Positions 17,781 through 25,734 of a stretch of DNA of 64,000 bases are shown here, in pieces; position 1 is the first letter of the stretch, and every line of letters starts with the position of its first letter. Both the position numbers and the translations under genes were made by a program. The DNA comes from Prosthecobacter debontii. GTDB taxonomy: Bacteria; Verrucomicrobiota; Verrucomicrobiia; Verrucomicrobiales; Akkermansiaceae. The notes under the pieces are model-generated. The model was not told the origin of the DNA, searched no databases, and saw only the letters and a list, made by a program, of their open reading frames with translations. Location: NCBI GenBank assembly GCA_945870855.1, contig CAMBTP010000008.1, positions 1 through 64,000 of the forward strand, written 5' to 3'.

Positions 17781-17816
17781 GATTCAAATCATACTGTGGA
17801 AGAAATAGTTCAACAA
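17779..17816 (-). promoter_or_regulatory. hicBA promoter with operator palindrome over the start codon
   Basis: Reading the minus strand, TTGTTG (17816-17811), a 17-bp spacer and TATGAT (17793-17788) form a good sigma-70-type promoter. The palindrome ATGATT-TG-AATCAT (17792-17779) overlaps the -10 box and the hicB ATG. The ATG lies 7 nt after the -10 box, so the transcript is probably leaderless. Self-repression is inferred. Confidence 0.55.
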
Positions 17817-17819
17817 CGG

Positions 17820-17840
17820 CTAATCAGCTCCGCCGATGTC
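17820..17840. repeat. Direct repeat of the gspE 3' end, distal copy
   Basis: 21 bp identical to 18496-18516, which is the functional last codons and stop of gspE. Here it supplies the last residues (DIGGAD) and stop of the small PIN-partner gene. The two copies bracket the PIN cassette in direct orientation. Confidence 0.85.
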
Positions 17841-17999
17841 ACAGGCGGTTGCCATCCGCTCTGGATGCTTTACCTCCCACTCTCTGGCCGCCAATGCGAT
17901 CGAATCGGGATCGTAGCCATACTGCCCGGCATGATCCTCCTTAATCTTGCGCACTTGCAATTCTACTGAAATCGGCTTTTCAAGGGTCGGTGTTTTCAT
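17820..17999 (-). CDS. Putative antitoxin-like partner of the PIN toxin
   Basis: A 59-residue protein. The segment VELQVRKIKEDHAGQYGYDPDSIALAAREWE resembles the short helical partners found next to this class of PIN protein, which carry a V+.R..HA..+..D motif. The ATG at 17999 was chosen because a GGAA sequence lies 6 nt before it; an ATG two codons upstream is possible. The gene overlaps the PIN gene end by 20 nt. The last six residues, DIGGAD, are the same as those ending GspE, because the 3' end of this gene is made of the duplicated gspE terminus. It is probably an antitoxin, but this is inferred from the context. Confidence 0.6.
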   Translation of the reverse strand: MKTPTLEKPISVELQVRKIKEDHAGQYGYDPDSIALAAREWEVKHPERMATACDIGGAD

Positions 18000-18474
18000 A
18001 GTCATTTCCGAGAAATTCCTCAGGGGTACAAATTACAGGCATAGGTATGTCTTGTCGAGCAAAGCATTTTGCGATCTGTCGCCAATTGTGAGGGTTTGCA
18101 ATATGGGTACAATTCCACGTGAGCAAAAAATCCATGTGGTGGACACCCGCACATGCGATGTGGAACGCGTCATCGGAAGCCTTCGCCGGGACGATTTGCG
18201 CGGCCAATAATTCCTTAGCCACTTTCAAAACTTGATGTGTGATGGGGAGGAGGGGCACTTCCGCGAGAAGTTTCAACCGACCTGCGCTAGTATCGGGATC
18301 ACCCATAGCAGCCTCTGTCACCACAATGGCGGAGCTGAAAAGACGGTAATTTTTACGCCTCTCCTCCCACCACTGAATCGTAAGCTCTTGCCTCGCCGCC
18401 TGGACGATGTCTCTTGATCTACGTGCTACGTAGTAGCTCGGGATCGTGGTTTCGATGAAGACCGATTCGTTCAT
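17980..18474 (-). CDS. PIN-domain toxin (VapC-like)
   Basis: A 164-residue PIN protein. The N-terminal motif FIETTIPSYYVARRSRD has Glu where many PINs have Asp, as in the subgroup typified by ETTIPSYL. The acidic DDAFHIACAGVHHMDFLLTWN segment holds the second metal-binding site. PIN proteins are Mg-dependent ribonucleases; most act on tRNA or rRNA as toxins. Its ATG is 21 nt from the end of the gspE repeat. It is the first gene of a two-gene cassette, followed by the overlapping small partner. No strong promoter was found, so it may depend on read-through from gspE. Confidence 0.85.
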   Translation of the reverse strand: MNESVFIETTIPSYYVARRSRDIVQAARQELTIQWWEERRKNYRLFSSAIVVTEAAMGDPDTSAGRLKLLAEVPLLPITHQVLKVAKELLAAQIVPAKASDDAFHIACAGVHHMDFLLTWNCTHIANPHNWRQIAKCFARQDIPMPVICTPEEFLGNDYENTDP

Positions 18475-18495
18475 GGCAAATATCCCGGCAATTCC

Positions 18496-18516
18496 CTAAT
18501 CAGCTCCGCCGATGTC
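18496..18516. repeat. Direct repeat of the gspE 3' end, proximal copy
   Basis: The functional end of gspE. It is identical over 21 bp to 17820-17840. The core between the copies is 655 bp and holds the PIN cassette. Confidence 0.85.
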
Positions 18517-20211
18517 CGACGAAGTAACAGAGATTACCTCCTCGATGGTAGTTTCTCCCTGCATGACCTTGTGCCAGCCGTAGGTGCGCATGGGGACGTA
18601 GCCGTCCTTGAGAGCTTGGATTTTCATCTCCGCCAGCGGGCGGGAATGGGCAACGAGTTCTTGCATGGCCTGCGTGAGGATTACGACCTCGTAGATCGCG
18701 AGGCGGCCGGAAAAGCCGGTCATCCGGCAGCGGTCGCAGCCTTTCGGTGCGTAGATTTGTCCGGGGATGTCGCGTGGGATTTCTAGGTCGATGATGTCCT
18801 TGGTGGAGATTTCGCGCGGCACCTTGCAATGCGGGCAGAGGCGGCGGACAAGGCGCTGGGCGAGGAAGGCGCGGACGGCGGCGGAGACAAGGAACGGCTC
18901 CACGCCCATATCGACGAGTCGCGAGATGCCGCCCATCGCATCGTTGGTGTGGAGGGTGCTAAATACTAGATGTCCCGTAAGTGAGGCGCGGATTGCGATC
19001 TCGGCGGTCTCAAGGTCGCGGATTTCCCCGATCATCACGATGTTGGGGTCAGCGCGGAGGATGGAGCGCAGCGCGGTGGCGAAAGTCAGGCCGATCTCCG
19101 ATTTGACGGCGATCTGCATAACTCCGACGAGCTTGTTCTCCACCGGATCCTCGACGGTGACGATACGCTTCTCCGGGCTGTTCACCTCGCTTAAGAATGA
19201 ATAAAGACTCGTCGATTTTCCTGAACCCGTTGGCCCGGTGATCAGGACGATGCCGTTGGGAAGATGAAGTAGCGCCTCGATTTTTTTCCGCACGAAAGGC
19301 TCCATCGCAAGCTTCGCGAGGTTGAATTTCTCTTGGTTGAGGAGACGCAAGGAAACACTCTCGCCTTCTACGGTAGGCACCGTAGCTACGCGGACGTCGA
19401 TAGTCTGGCCTTCGAACTGGAGGTTGATCCGTCCGTCCTGCGGAACGCGACGCTCCGCGATGTCGAGTCGCGCCATGATCTTGAGACGGGCTATCACCGA
19501 GCTTTGCAGCGCCTTGATATTCTCCGGCACGGCGATCTCCAGTAGCCGCCCATCGATGCGGTAGCGGATACGGAGATTGTTCGCGAGCGGCTCCACATGG
19601 ATATCCGTTGCGCGTTGGTCGAGCGCCTCGCGGATAATCTGGTTCACGAATTTCACCACGCTGGCTTCCTCGTCCTCGTCCTCGTCGATTATGTTCGCTT
19701 CGTCCTCGGAATCCGAAAGCTGGTCATAGTCGAGATCGCGGCCTTCTAGGATCTGTTCGAAAGTATCGGCACCCACACCGTAGAGCCGGCGCAAAGCCTC
19801 GTGGATACGTTTCCGTGAAGCCATGCACCACTCGAAAGGAATCGAAAGCTCCTGCGCCGCCGCTTGATGGGCGACGAGGTTAAAGGGATCGAAGGTGGCC
19901 AGAAGGAGCTTTCGCTCCGCGCCCTCGCCCTCGATGGCTACGGGCAAAAGCCGATGCCGCAGCGCGATCCGCGGCCCGCAGGCTTCGCGGAGGGGCAGGG
20001 TGTTCTCATCCGTTGGAATGTTCGCGAGCCACGGAAGATCGAGGTCGTGAGCGAGTTCGCGGAGATAGTTTTCCTCATCCACCACGGCCGCATCTAAAAG
20101 ATCGTCGATAGGGGAGCGCTGGAGTTGGGCGGCCTCCTTGAGAAGCTCGCCAACCGCTGGCAGGTTTTCACATCCGCTTCTGCGGGCTGGTTCGAGTAAA
20201 AGTTGGGACAT
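18496..20211 (-). CDS. gspE: Type II secretion / type IV pilus assembly ATPase GspE/PilB
   Basis: A 571-residue protein. An N-terminal MshEN/GspE-type domain is present (about 1-160). The ATPase core has Walker A GPTGSGKST, the Asp box TVEDPVE, Walker B ILRADPNIVMIGEIRD and a His-box segment STLHTND. The zinc-binding tetracysteine is seen as CPHCKVPRE then CDRCRMTG. It powers assembly of the pseudopilus or pilus together with GspF. The start is the ATG of MSQLLLEP; the upstream extension is non-coding in character. An acidic insert (EDEDEEA, about residue 190) sits between the N-domain and the ATPase. The last 21 bp are duplicated 676 bp downstream. Confidence 0.93.
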   Translation of the reverse strand: MSQLLLEPARRSGCENLPAVGELLKEAAQLQRSPIDDLLDAAVVDEENYLRELAHDLDLPWLANIPTDENTLPLREACGPRIALRHRLLPVAIEGEGAERKLLLATFDPFNLVAHQAAAQELSIPFEWCMASRKRIHEALRRLYGVGADTFEQILEGRDLDYDQLSDSEDEANIIDEDEDEEASVVKFVNQIIREALDQRATDIHVEPLANNLRIRYRIDGRLLEIAVPENIKALQSSVIARLKIMARLDIAERRVPQDGRINLQFEGQTIDVRVATVPTVEGESVSLRLLNQEKFNLAKLAMEPFVRKKIEALLHLPNGIVLITGPTGSGKSTSLYSFLSEVNSPEKRIVTVEDPVENKLVGVMQIAVKSEIGLTFATALRSILRADPNIVMIGEIRDLETAEIAIRASLTGHLVFSTLHTNDAMGGISRLVDMGVEPFLVSAAVRAFLAQRLVRRLCPHCKVPREISTKDIIDLEIPRDIPGQIYAPKGCDRCRMTGFSGRLAIYEVVILTQAMQELVAHSRPLAEMKIQALKDGYVPMRTYGWHKVMQGETTIEEVISVTSSDIGGAD

Positions 20212-20377
20212 CCGTTCAGGCGTAGTCTCTTCTAAATGCCCGCCGCTGGCAACCTTGTCGGTGAAAGGAACCGCGATTTGGAAATCGCGACCCGCCCGAC
20301 AAAACCACATTCAAGTTGCCACGATCTAATCCACCGAAACGCTCGACATTTGACAAGTTATCTGACAAATTACTGCC

Positions 20378-20605
20378 ATGAAAACGAACGTAAGCACCCT
20401 GCTCAGGGAATTTCCCAAGATCCGCAGGGCGGCGTTTGCGGGCGAGGAAGTGGTGGTGGTCACTAGGGACGGAAATCTTCGGATCACCGCAGAGCCGCCG
20501 TCCGGGGAGTCGATCCTCGGTTCGTGCGGTGGCAAAATCCGCTTTCACGATGACCTGCTGGATGAACCGACACTGCCGGAAAACGAGTGGAATCCCTCAC
20601 TGTGA
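20378..20605 (+). CDS. Antitoxin of a VapBC-type pair (Phd/YefM-like)
   Basis: A 75-residue protein. MKTNVSTLLREFPKIRRAAFAGEEVVVVTRDGNLRITAEPP resembles the N-terminal DNA-binding part of Phd/YefM antitoxins, which begin with a short strand, a helix, and a V.I...G segment. The stop codon overlaps the toxin start (GTGA). The upstream bases 20351-20373 contain two tandem TGACAA-A/G-TTA motifs 12 bp apart, a candidate operator. Confidence 0.75.
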   Translation: MKTNVSTLLREFPKIRRAAFAGEEVVVVTRDGNLRITAEPPSGESILGSCGGKIRFHDDLLDEPTLPENEWNPSL

Positions 20606-20988
20606 AAGCATGCCTCGACACCCATGCGGTTCTATGGAGCTTGGCCGATGATCCGAGGCTAGGCGCAAAGACCCGTGAGATCATCGCCCGGTCGAACCGC
20701 TCCGAGTTGGTCATTTCCGACATCGTTTTCATCGAAGTCGCTTACCTCCATGACAAAGGGAGGATTGAAAGTGAGGACGGTCTCGACGCTCTTTTGGCGA
20801 AGATTTCGGATTCGTTCCTTGTGGTTCCGATCACCGGGGAAATTGCGAGCATTGCCGTTTCCCTTGACCTTGCCCATGGCGATCCCTTCGACCGCGTGAT
20901 TTCGGCCACCGCGATCACGCACGGAATCCCGTTGCTCACACGGGATCGGAAAATCACGGCATGCGACGCAGTGCTAACGCTGTGGTAA
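20602..20988 (+). CDS. vapC: PIN-domain toxin VapC
   Basis: A 128-residue PIN ribonuclease. Motifs in order: CLDTHAVLW (first acidic residue), ISDIVFIEVAYL, a DPFDRVISATAI segment with the second acidic pair, and LLTRDRKI with the last Asp. This is the VapC class paired with Phd-like antitoxins, typically 125-130 residues. I chose GTG at 20602 because it overlaps the antitoxin stop by 4 nt; the alternative GTG at 20587 would add five residues. It is 75 bp upstream of argD on the same strand. Confidence 0.88.
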   Translation: MKACLDTHAVLWSLADDPRLGAKTREIIARSNRSELVISDIVFIEVAYLHDKGRIESEDGLDALLAKISDSFLVVPITGEIASIAVSLDLAHGDPFDRVISATAITHGIPLLTRDRKITACDAVLTLW

Positions 20989-21063
20989 GGTTTTTTCGCC
21001 ACGCGAAAGTGGTTTGCCATTTCCCGCATCTGGGATAATCTCCGCCCCTTTCCGTCCGAAGAA

Positions 21064-22314
21064 ATGACCAACACCGAGAGATTCAACGAGCACGTCCTGG
21101 GCACTTACGGGCGCTTTCCGCTAACCCTTGTCGAGGGGCAGGGGACACGCGTGCGCGATGACGCGGGGCGCGAATACTTGGATTTCTGCATGGGCATCGC
21201 CGTGTGCTCGCTGGGGCATTGCCATCCGCGCATGGTCGCCGCAATCCGTGAACAAGCGGGCAAGCTGATCCATGTTTCAAATCTGTATTACACTGATAAC
21301 CAAGGACTTCTGGCGGAGGAAATGAACCTGCATCACATCGGATTGCCGGGGAAAGTCTTCTTTTCAAACTCCGGTGCCGAAGCAAATGACGGACTGATCA
21401 AATCCGCCCGCCGCTACGGCCACCTGAAAACGCAGGCGGATGGCAAGCCGCGCTTTGAGGTCATCACATTCCAACAATCTTTTCACGGACGCACTCTCGG
21501 CAGCATGGCCGCGACAGGTCAGGCAAAAATCCAGCAGGGTTTTGATCCGATTCTGCCGGGCTTCCGTTACCTACCCTACAACGACATCGCCGCCCTCGAA
21601 AACGCCGTCCACGACGAAACCGTCGGGTTTCTTCTCGAACCCGTGCAAGGTGAGGGCGGGGTGCATGTTGCATCGGCGGAGTTTCTCCGCGCCCTTGATG
21701 CCCTGCGGAAAAAGCACGATTTGCTGCTTATGTTCGATGAAGTCCAGGCAGGCTTCGGGCGTTGTGGTGAAGCGATGGCATGGCGCGCCATCGCACCTGA
21801 AATCGAGCCAGACGGAATTTCCTGGGCAAAAGGCATGGGCGGCGGGGTGCCGATCGGATCTTTTTGGCTCAGCGACAAGGCAGTAGATGACAAAGGCACG
21901 AAGCTTTCCTCGCTAATGGGGCCGGGCTCGCATGGCTCCACATACGGCGGGAATCCGCTGGTCTGCGCCGCTGCACTGGAGACACTAAAAGAGATTCGCG
22001 AGAAGGATCTCGCAGCCAATGCAATTCACCAAGGGAATCGCATCCGCGAAGCCGTTGCTAATTGGAAGCTCCCGGTGATCACCGAAGTCCGTGGCCTAGG
22101 TCTGCTACTTGGCATCGGCCTGAAGGCGGATCGGATACCGGTTGCGGAGGGAGAGACAGCTGCCATGAAAATTGTTAAGTCATTGATTACCAAAGGCTTA
22201 ATCACCGTGCCCGCAGGGCCAGAAACCGTCAGATTATTGCCTCCGCTTAACGTCACCGACGCAGAAATCGACGAGGCGCTCGCCATCCTGAAGGACACGC
22301 TGTCCGAATACTGA
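21064..22314 (+). CDS. argD: Acetylornithine aminotransferase
   Basis: A 416-residue class III PLP aminotransferase. It begins with FNEHVLGTYGRFPLTLVEGQG, the ArgD opening. The phosphate-binding SNSGAEANDG, the FHGRTLGSM segment, the ring-stacking FDEVQAGFGRCG and the PLP-lysine motif SWAKGMGGGVPIG are all present. It converts N-acetylglutamate semialdehyde to N2-acetylornithine in arginine synthesis and may also act on succinyl-diaminopimelate. It is followed after 10 bp by argF, so the two form an arginine operon. Confidence 0.93.
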   Translation: MTNTERFNEHVLGTYGRFPLTLVEGQGTRVRDDAGREYLDFCMGIAVCSLGHCHPRMVAAIREQAGKLIHVSNLYYTDNQGLLAEEMNLHHIGLPGKVFFSNSGAEANDGLIKSARRYGHLKTQADGKPRFEVITFQQSFHGRTLGSMAATGQAKIQQGFDPILPGFRYLPYNDIAALENAVHDETVGFLLEPVQGEGGVHVASAEFLRALDALRKKHDLLLMFDEVQAGFGRCGEAMAWRAIAPEIEPDGISWAKGMGGGVPIGSFWLSDKAVDDKGTKLSSLMGPGSHGSTYGGNPLVCAAALETLKEIREKDLAANAIHQGNRIREAVANWKLPVITEVRGLGLLLGIGLKADRIPVAEGETAAMKIVKSLITKGLITVPAGPETVRLLPPLNVTDAEIDEALAILKDTLSEY

Positions 22315-22324
22315 ATTTACGAAG

Positions 22325-23224
22325 ATGAAACATTTGCTATCCATCGAGGAACTGTCTGCGGACGAAATTACCAATCTTATCGACGATGCCCTGAGGCTGA
22401 AGGCGTGCCGTGGCCGCGACACCGATCAGCCGCTTGCTGGGCAGACATGGGCGATGATTTTCACGAAATCCTCTACCCGCACGCGGGTTTCCTTCGAGGT
22501 CGGCGTCCGTGAACTCGGCGGCTTTCCGATGTTTCTCTCTTCGAATGACATCCAGCTCGGCAGGGGAGAACCCATCAAGGATACCGCCCGTGTGCTTGGC
22601 CGGATGGTTCACGGCGTGATCATTCGCACTTTCGCGCAGCAGGATGTGGTCGATTTCGCGAAATACTCAAAACTTCCGGTGATCAACGCCCTGACGGACG
22701 ATGAGCATCCCTGCCAGATTTTAGCCGATCTCCTGACTGTCCGCGAGAAGCAGGGCGGCTGGGAAGGGCGGAAATTTGCCTTCGTCGGAGATGGTTTTTC
22801 AAACATGACCCGCTCGTGGATGTGGGCGGCGAAACGGCTGGGTTTCGAACTCAAGGTCGCTTCCCCGAAAGGCAGCCAGCCGCCCGCCGATTTCCTGAAA
22901 CATCTGGACTGCGGTCTAGTAAGCATTTGCGAAGATCCCCGCGAGGCAATCGAGGGTGCGGATGTGATCAATACCGACGTCTGGCTATCCATGGGGCAAG
23001 AGGGGCAGAATGAGAAAGAAGCGGAGTTCAAGGGCTTTGAGCTGAATTCCGAGCTACTTTCCAGCGCGGCGAGAGGTCACATCGTTTTGCACTGCCTGCC
23101 CGCCTATCGCGGTAAAGAAATCAGCGAGGAGCTGCTCGAAAAGCACGCCGATACCATTTTCCAACAGGCAGAAAACCGTCTCCACGCCCAGAAAGCGGTT
23201 CTGGTCGCGCTGGCGCGTGCGTGA
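22325..23224 (+). CDS. argF: Ornithine carbamoyltransferase
   Basis: A 299-residue protein. The carbamoyl-phosphate motif SSTRTRVSFEVG is intact, as is the HPCQ motif and the ornithine-binding HCLP near the end. It makes citrulline from ornithine and carbamoyl phosphate, the latter supplied by the carbamoyl-phosphate synthase whose large subunit is encoded by carB at 34916. The length matches the ArgF family. It is cotranscribed with argD. Confidence 0.94.
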   Translation: MKHLLSIEELSADEITNLIDDALRLKACRGRDTDQPLAGQTWAMIFTKSSTRTRVSFEVGVRELGGFPMFLSSNDIQLGRGEPIKDTARVLGRMVHGVIIRTFAQQDVVDFAKYSKLPVINALTDDEHPCQILADLLTVREKQGGWEGRKFAFVGDGFSNMTRSWMWAAKRLGFELKVASPKGSQPPADFLKHLDCGLVSICEDPREAIEGADVINTDVWLSMGQEGQNEKEAEFKGFELNSELLSSAARGHIVLHCLPAYRGKEISEELLEKHADTIFQQAENRLHAQKAVLVALARA

Positions 23225-23236
23225 TAGAAATCATTC

Positions 23237-23629
23237 ATGAAAACGGATGACGAACTGATCGCAGCTGCATGGGATGCGAGGGAAATGGCCTATGCGCCCT
23301 ACTCGAAGTTTCATGTAGGAGCGGCTTTACTGGCAAGTGACGGGAGGATTTTTCCCGGCTGCAATGTCGAAAATATTTCCTACGGGCTAACGAATTGTGC
23401 CGAACGGGTGGCGATTGGCGCGGCGATTGCGGCAGGGGCGCGTAGCTTCGAAAAGGTCGTCGTAGTGGCGGATACGGCACAACCAATCTCGCCCTGTGGT
23501 GCTTGCAGGCAGGTGCTGGCGGAGTTTGGCGTAAAATCCGTGATCCTCGCTAACCGGACGCAAAAGGTGACATTTTCCCTAGAGGAACTACTGCCAAGGG
23601 CGAGCACGGGCATCTTGGATCGGCCGTAA
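23237..23629 (+). CDS. cdd: Cytidine deaminase
   Basis: A 130-residue homotetrameric-type deaminase. Motifs: YSKFHVGAALL, GCNVENISYGLTNCAERVAIG with the zinc Cys and catalytic Glu, and PCGACRQVLAEFG with the other zinc cysteines. It deaminates cytidine and deoxycytidine for pyrimidine salvage. It starts 12 bp after argF and is probably part of the same transcript. The stop is followed immediately by a parS-like palindrome. Confidence 0.92.
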   Translation: MKTDDELIAAAWDAREMAYAPYSKFHVGAALLASDGRIFPGCNVENISYGLTNCAERVAIGAAIAAGARSFEKVVVVADTAQPISPCGACRQVLAEFGVKSVILANRTQKVTFSLEELLPRASTGILDRP

Positions 23630-23645
23630 AGTTCCACGTGGAACT
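23630..23645. promoter_or_regulatory. Putative parS site (ParB-binding palindrome)
   Basis: AGTTCCACGTGGAACT is a perfect 16-bp palindrome and matches the ParB/Spo0J parS core (GTTnCACGTGnAAC). It lies in the gap between cdd and mnmG (gidA), a gene often close to parAB and oriC. A second identical 14-mer lies inside mnmG. It could alternatively form a hairpin, since the palindrome extends to AAAGTTCC...GGAACTTT followed by Ts. Confidence 0.6.
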
Positions 23646-23707
23646 TTTCTGGTATCCAAGTCGGGGATTGCGCCCGCTGAAAGCCGTGATAGTCTCGCGC
23701 CCCGCGA

Positions 23708-25588
23708 ATGTTCCGCTATCCTACAGAATACGACGTAATTGTAATCGGCGCCGGCCATGCCGGGGTCGAGGCCGCACTGGCTGCCGCGCGACTTGGGGCG
23801 CGGGTTGCTGTGCTGACCCAGAATCTCGACACGATCGGCCAGATGTCCTGCAACCCCGCCATCGGCGGCCTCGCCAAAGGGCACATGGTTCGGGAAATCG
23901 ACGCCCTCGGCGGCGCGATGGGAATCAACACCGATGCCACGGGCATTCAGTGGCGGATGCTGAACGCCTCGAAAGGCCCGTCCGTCCGCGCTCCCCGCAC
24001 CCAATGCGATAAGAAGGCTTACCAGTTCCGCATGAAAATGGAGATGGAGCGGACGGAAGGCGTCGAGCTTCACCAGGGTAACGTCGCGGAACTAGTGGTG
24101 GATCGCGAGGATAGAATCACCGGCATCCGCACCTCGCTCGGCATGGAGATTTGCGGGAAATCCGTGATTCTCAGCGCCGGCACCTTCATGCGCGGACTGA
24201 TGCATGTTGGCCTAAAAAATGAAAAAGGTGGCAGGATGGGGGATGCTATCTCCACCGTTTCCGACTCCCTGAAGCAGCTCGGCTTCCAGGTGGAGCGCTT
24301 CAAGACTGGCACCCCGTGCCGCCTGAACGGGCGATCTCTAGATTTTTCGACGTGCGAACGGCAGGACGGCGACACGCCCGTGCCCAAGTTCAGTTTCATG
24401 GCAGATCGGATCGAAAGGGGTAAGGACGATATCTTCACCTTGAACCCGTGGGGCGATCCTGCGTTCCACGTGGAACAAATCCCGTGCTGGATCACCTACA
24501 CAAACCCTGCCACCCACGAAATCATCGCTGGAAATCTCGATCAATCGCCGATGTATTGTGGGATCATAGAAGGCGTCGGCCCGCGCTATTGCCCGTCCAT
24601 CGAGGACAAGGTCGTCCGTTTCGCGGAAAAGGAGCGCCACCAGATCTTCCTCGAACCCGAAGGCCGCCATACGCTGGAATACTACGTGAACGGAGTTTCC
24701 ACCTCGCTACCCTATGAAGTCCAGCTTGCCTTCCTCCGCACCATTCCCGGTCTGGAGAAATGCGAGATCCTGCGCCCGGGCTATGCGGTCGAGTATGATT
24801 ATTGCCCGCCCACCCAACTTCATCCGACCTTGGAAACGAAACGGGTCGAGGGTCTGTATTTCGCCGGTCAGATCAACGGAACCTCGGGATACGAGGAGGC
24901 GGCAGGGCAGGGGCTCATCGCCGGAACGAACGCCGCGTTGAAAGCCATGGGCAAACCGCCGTTCATCCTCGGTCGGGACGAAGCCTACCTCGGCGTGATG
25001 GTCGATGACCTCGTAACCCGCGGCTGCACGGAACCTTACCGGATGTTCACCAGCCGCGCGGAATATCGCCTGCTGCTCCGCCAAGATAACGCCGATCTCC
25101 GCCTCACACCACGCGCCGCCGAAATTGGCTTGGCCACGGGGGAACGTGTCGAGCGCACCACCGCCAAGCTCGCGGAGCTCAAGCGCGCGGATAAATGGGT
25201 GCGCGAAACCCCCTTCGAGGGCGTGAGACTGGATCATTGGTTCCGCCGCGGCGACCAGAGCTGGGAGGCGCTGCCCTCAGAAATCCGGAAAGAATTTCCC
25301 GACGAGATCTGGCCGCTCATCGAGACAGATTTCAAATACGAAGGCCACCTTGTCAGGCAGCGGACACAAATCGACCGCATGTCCCGGCAAGAGGGGCGCC
25401 GCATCCCGCCAGACATCGATTTCACTACCATCCCAGCACTCAAAAAGGAGGCAAAGGTAAGGTTTTCCGAAATCCGCCCCCAAACCCTCGGCCAGGCCGG
25501 ACGCATCCCCGGAATCACCCCAGCAGATGTCGCGTTGCTCACGATCTGGCTGGAGAAGAGGGATCGCTCCTCAAGCGAGGCACCCTAA
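23708..25588 (+). CDS. mnmG: tRNA uridine-5-carboxymethylaminomethyl modification enzyme MnmG
   Basis: A 626-residue protein, against 629 in E. coli. The N-terminal FAD-binding motif [21 protein letters not shown], the [22 protein letters not shown] signature and FKTGTPCR are intact. The C-terminal tRNA-binding domain is complete (VGEI/ALAKYEGYI-like region recognisable at [14 protein letters not shown]). With MnmE it modifies the wobble uridine of several tRNAs. A parS-like site lies within the coding region at 24463, where it encodes FHVEQ. The gene is followed by an AT-rich accessory island. Confidence 0.95.
   Translation: MFRYPTEYDVIVIGAGHAGVEAALAAARLGARVAVLTQNLDTIGQMSCNPAIGGLAKGHMVREIDALGGAMGINTDATGIQWRMLNASKGPSVRAPRTQCDKKAYQFRMKMEMERTEGVELHQGNVAELVVDREDRITGIRTSLGMEICGKSVILSAGTFMRGLMHVGLKNEKGGRMGDAISTVSDSLKQLGFQVERFKTGTPCRLNGRSLDFSTCERQDGDTPVPKFSFMADRIERGKDDIFTLNPWGDPAFHVEQIPCWITYTNPATHEIIAGNLDQSPMYCGIIEGVGPRYCPSIEDKVVRFAEKERHQIFLEPEGRHTLEYYVNGVSTSLPYEVQLAFLRTIPGLEKCEILRPGYAVEYDYCPPTQLHPTLETKRVEGLYFAGQINGTSGYEEAAGQGLIAGTNAALKAMGKPPFILGRDEAYLGVMVDDLVTRGCTEPYRMFTSRAEYRLLLRQDNADLRLTPRAAEIGLATGERVERTTAKLAELKRADKWVRETPFEGVRLDHWFRRGDQSWEALPSEIRKEFPDEIWPLIETDFKYEGHLVRQRTQIDRMSRQEGRRIPPDIDFTTIPALKKEAKVRFSEIRPQTLGQAGRIPGITPADVALLTIWLEKRDRSSSEAP
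24463..24476. promoter_or_regulatory. Second putative parS site, inside mnmG
   Basis: GTTCCACGTGGAAC, identical over 14 bp to the core of the site at 23631. Being inside a coding sequence it cannot be a terminator, which supports ParB binding as the common role. Confidence 0.55.
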
Positions 25589-25651
25589 CTACTACAAATC
25601 TAGTAATAAATCCCATCATTGGCCGTTTATCTTTCCAGCACAAATCTATGT

Positions 25652-25663
25652 TGCTATATAGCA
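25652..25663. repeat. Short perfect palindrome
   Basis: TGCTATATAGCA, 63 bp after mnmG in the AT-rich gap before the TIR-like gene. It may be an operator. It is too short to judge by itself. Confidence 0.25.
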
Positions 25664-25698
25664 GATACCGCACAACTTACTGAATAGACAAAAAAAAT

Positions 25699-25727
25699 TT
25701 GACACATTCACATAGAATTTGTAGAAA
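25699..25727 (+). promoter_or_regulatory. Putative promoter of the TIR-like gene
   Basis: TTGACA (25699-25704), 17-bp spacer, TAGAAA (25722-25727). The ATG at 25735 lies 7 nt after the -10 box, so the transcript may be leaderless. No Shine-Dalgarno sequence precedes that ATG. Confidence 0.5.
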
Positions 25728-25734
25728 AAACACA

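Noticed and set aside
18112-18124. parS-like site in the PIN gene
   Set aside because: Right arm deviates at key positions.
20350-20373. TTGACA at 20350 as the promoter of the Phd-like/VapC pair
   Set aside because: No -10 box fits between it and the ATG at 20378; the tandem TGACAA motifs are better seen as an operator.
23625-23650. Palindrome after cdd as a terminator only
   Set aside because: A terminator role is possible, but the same 14-mer inside mnmG favours a protein-binding site.
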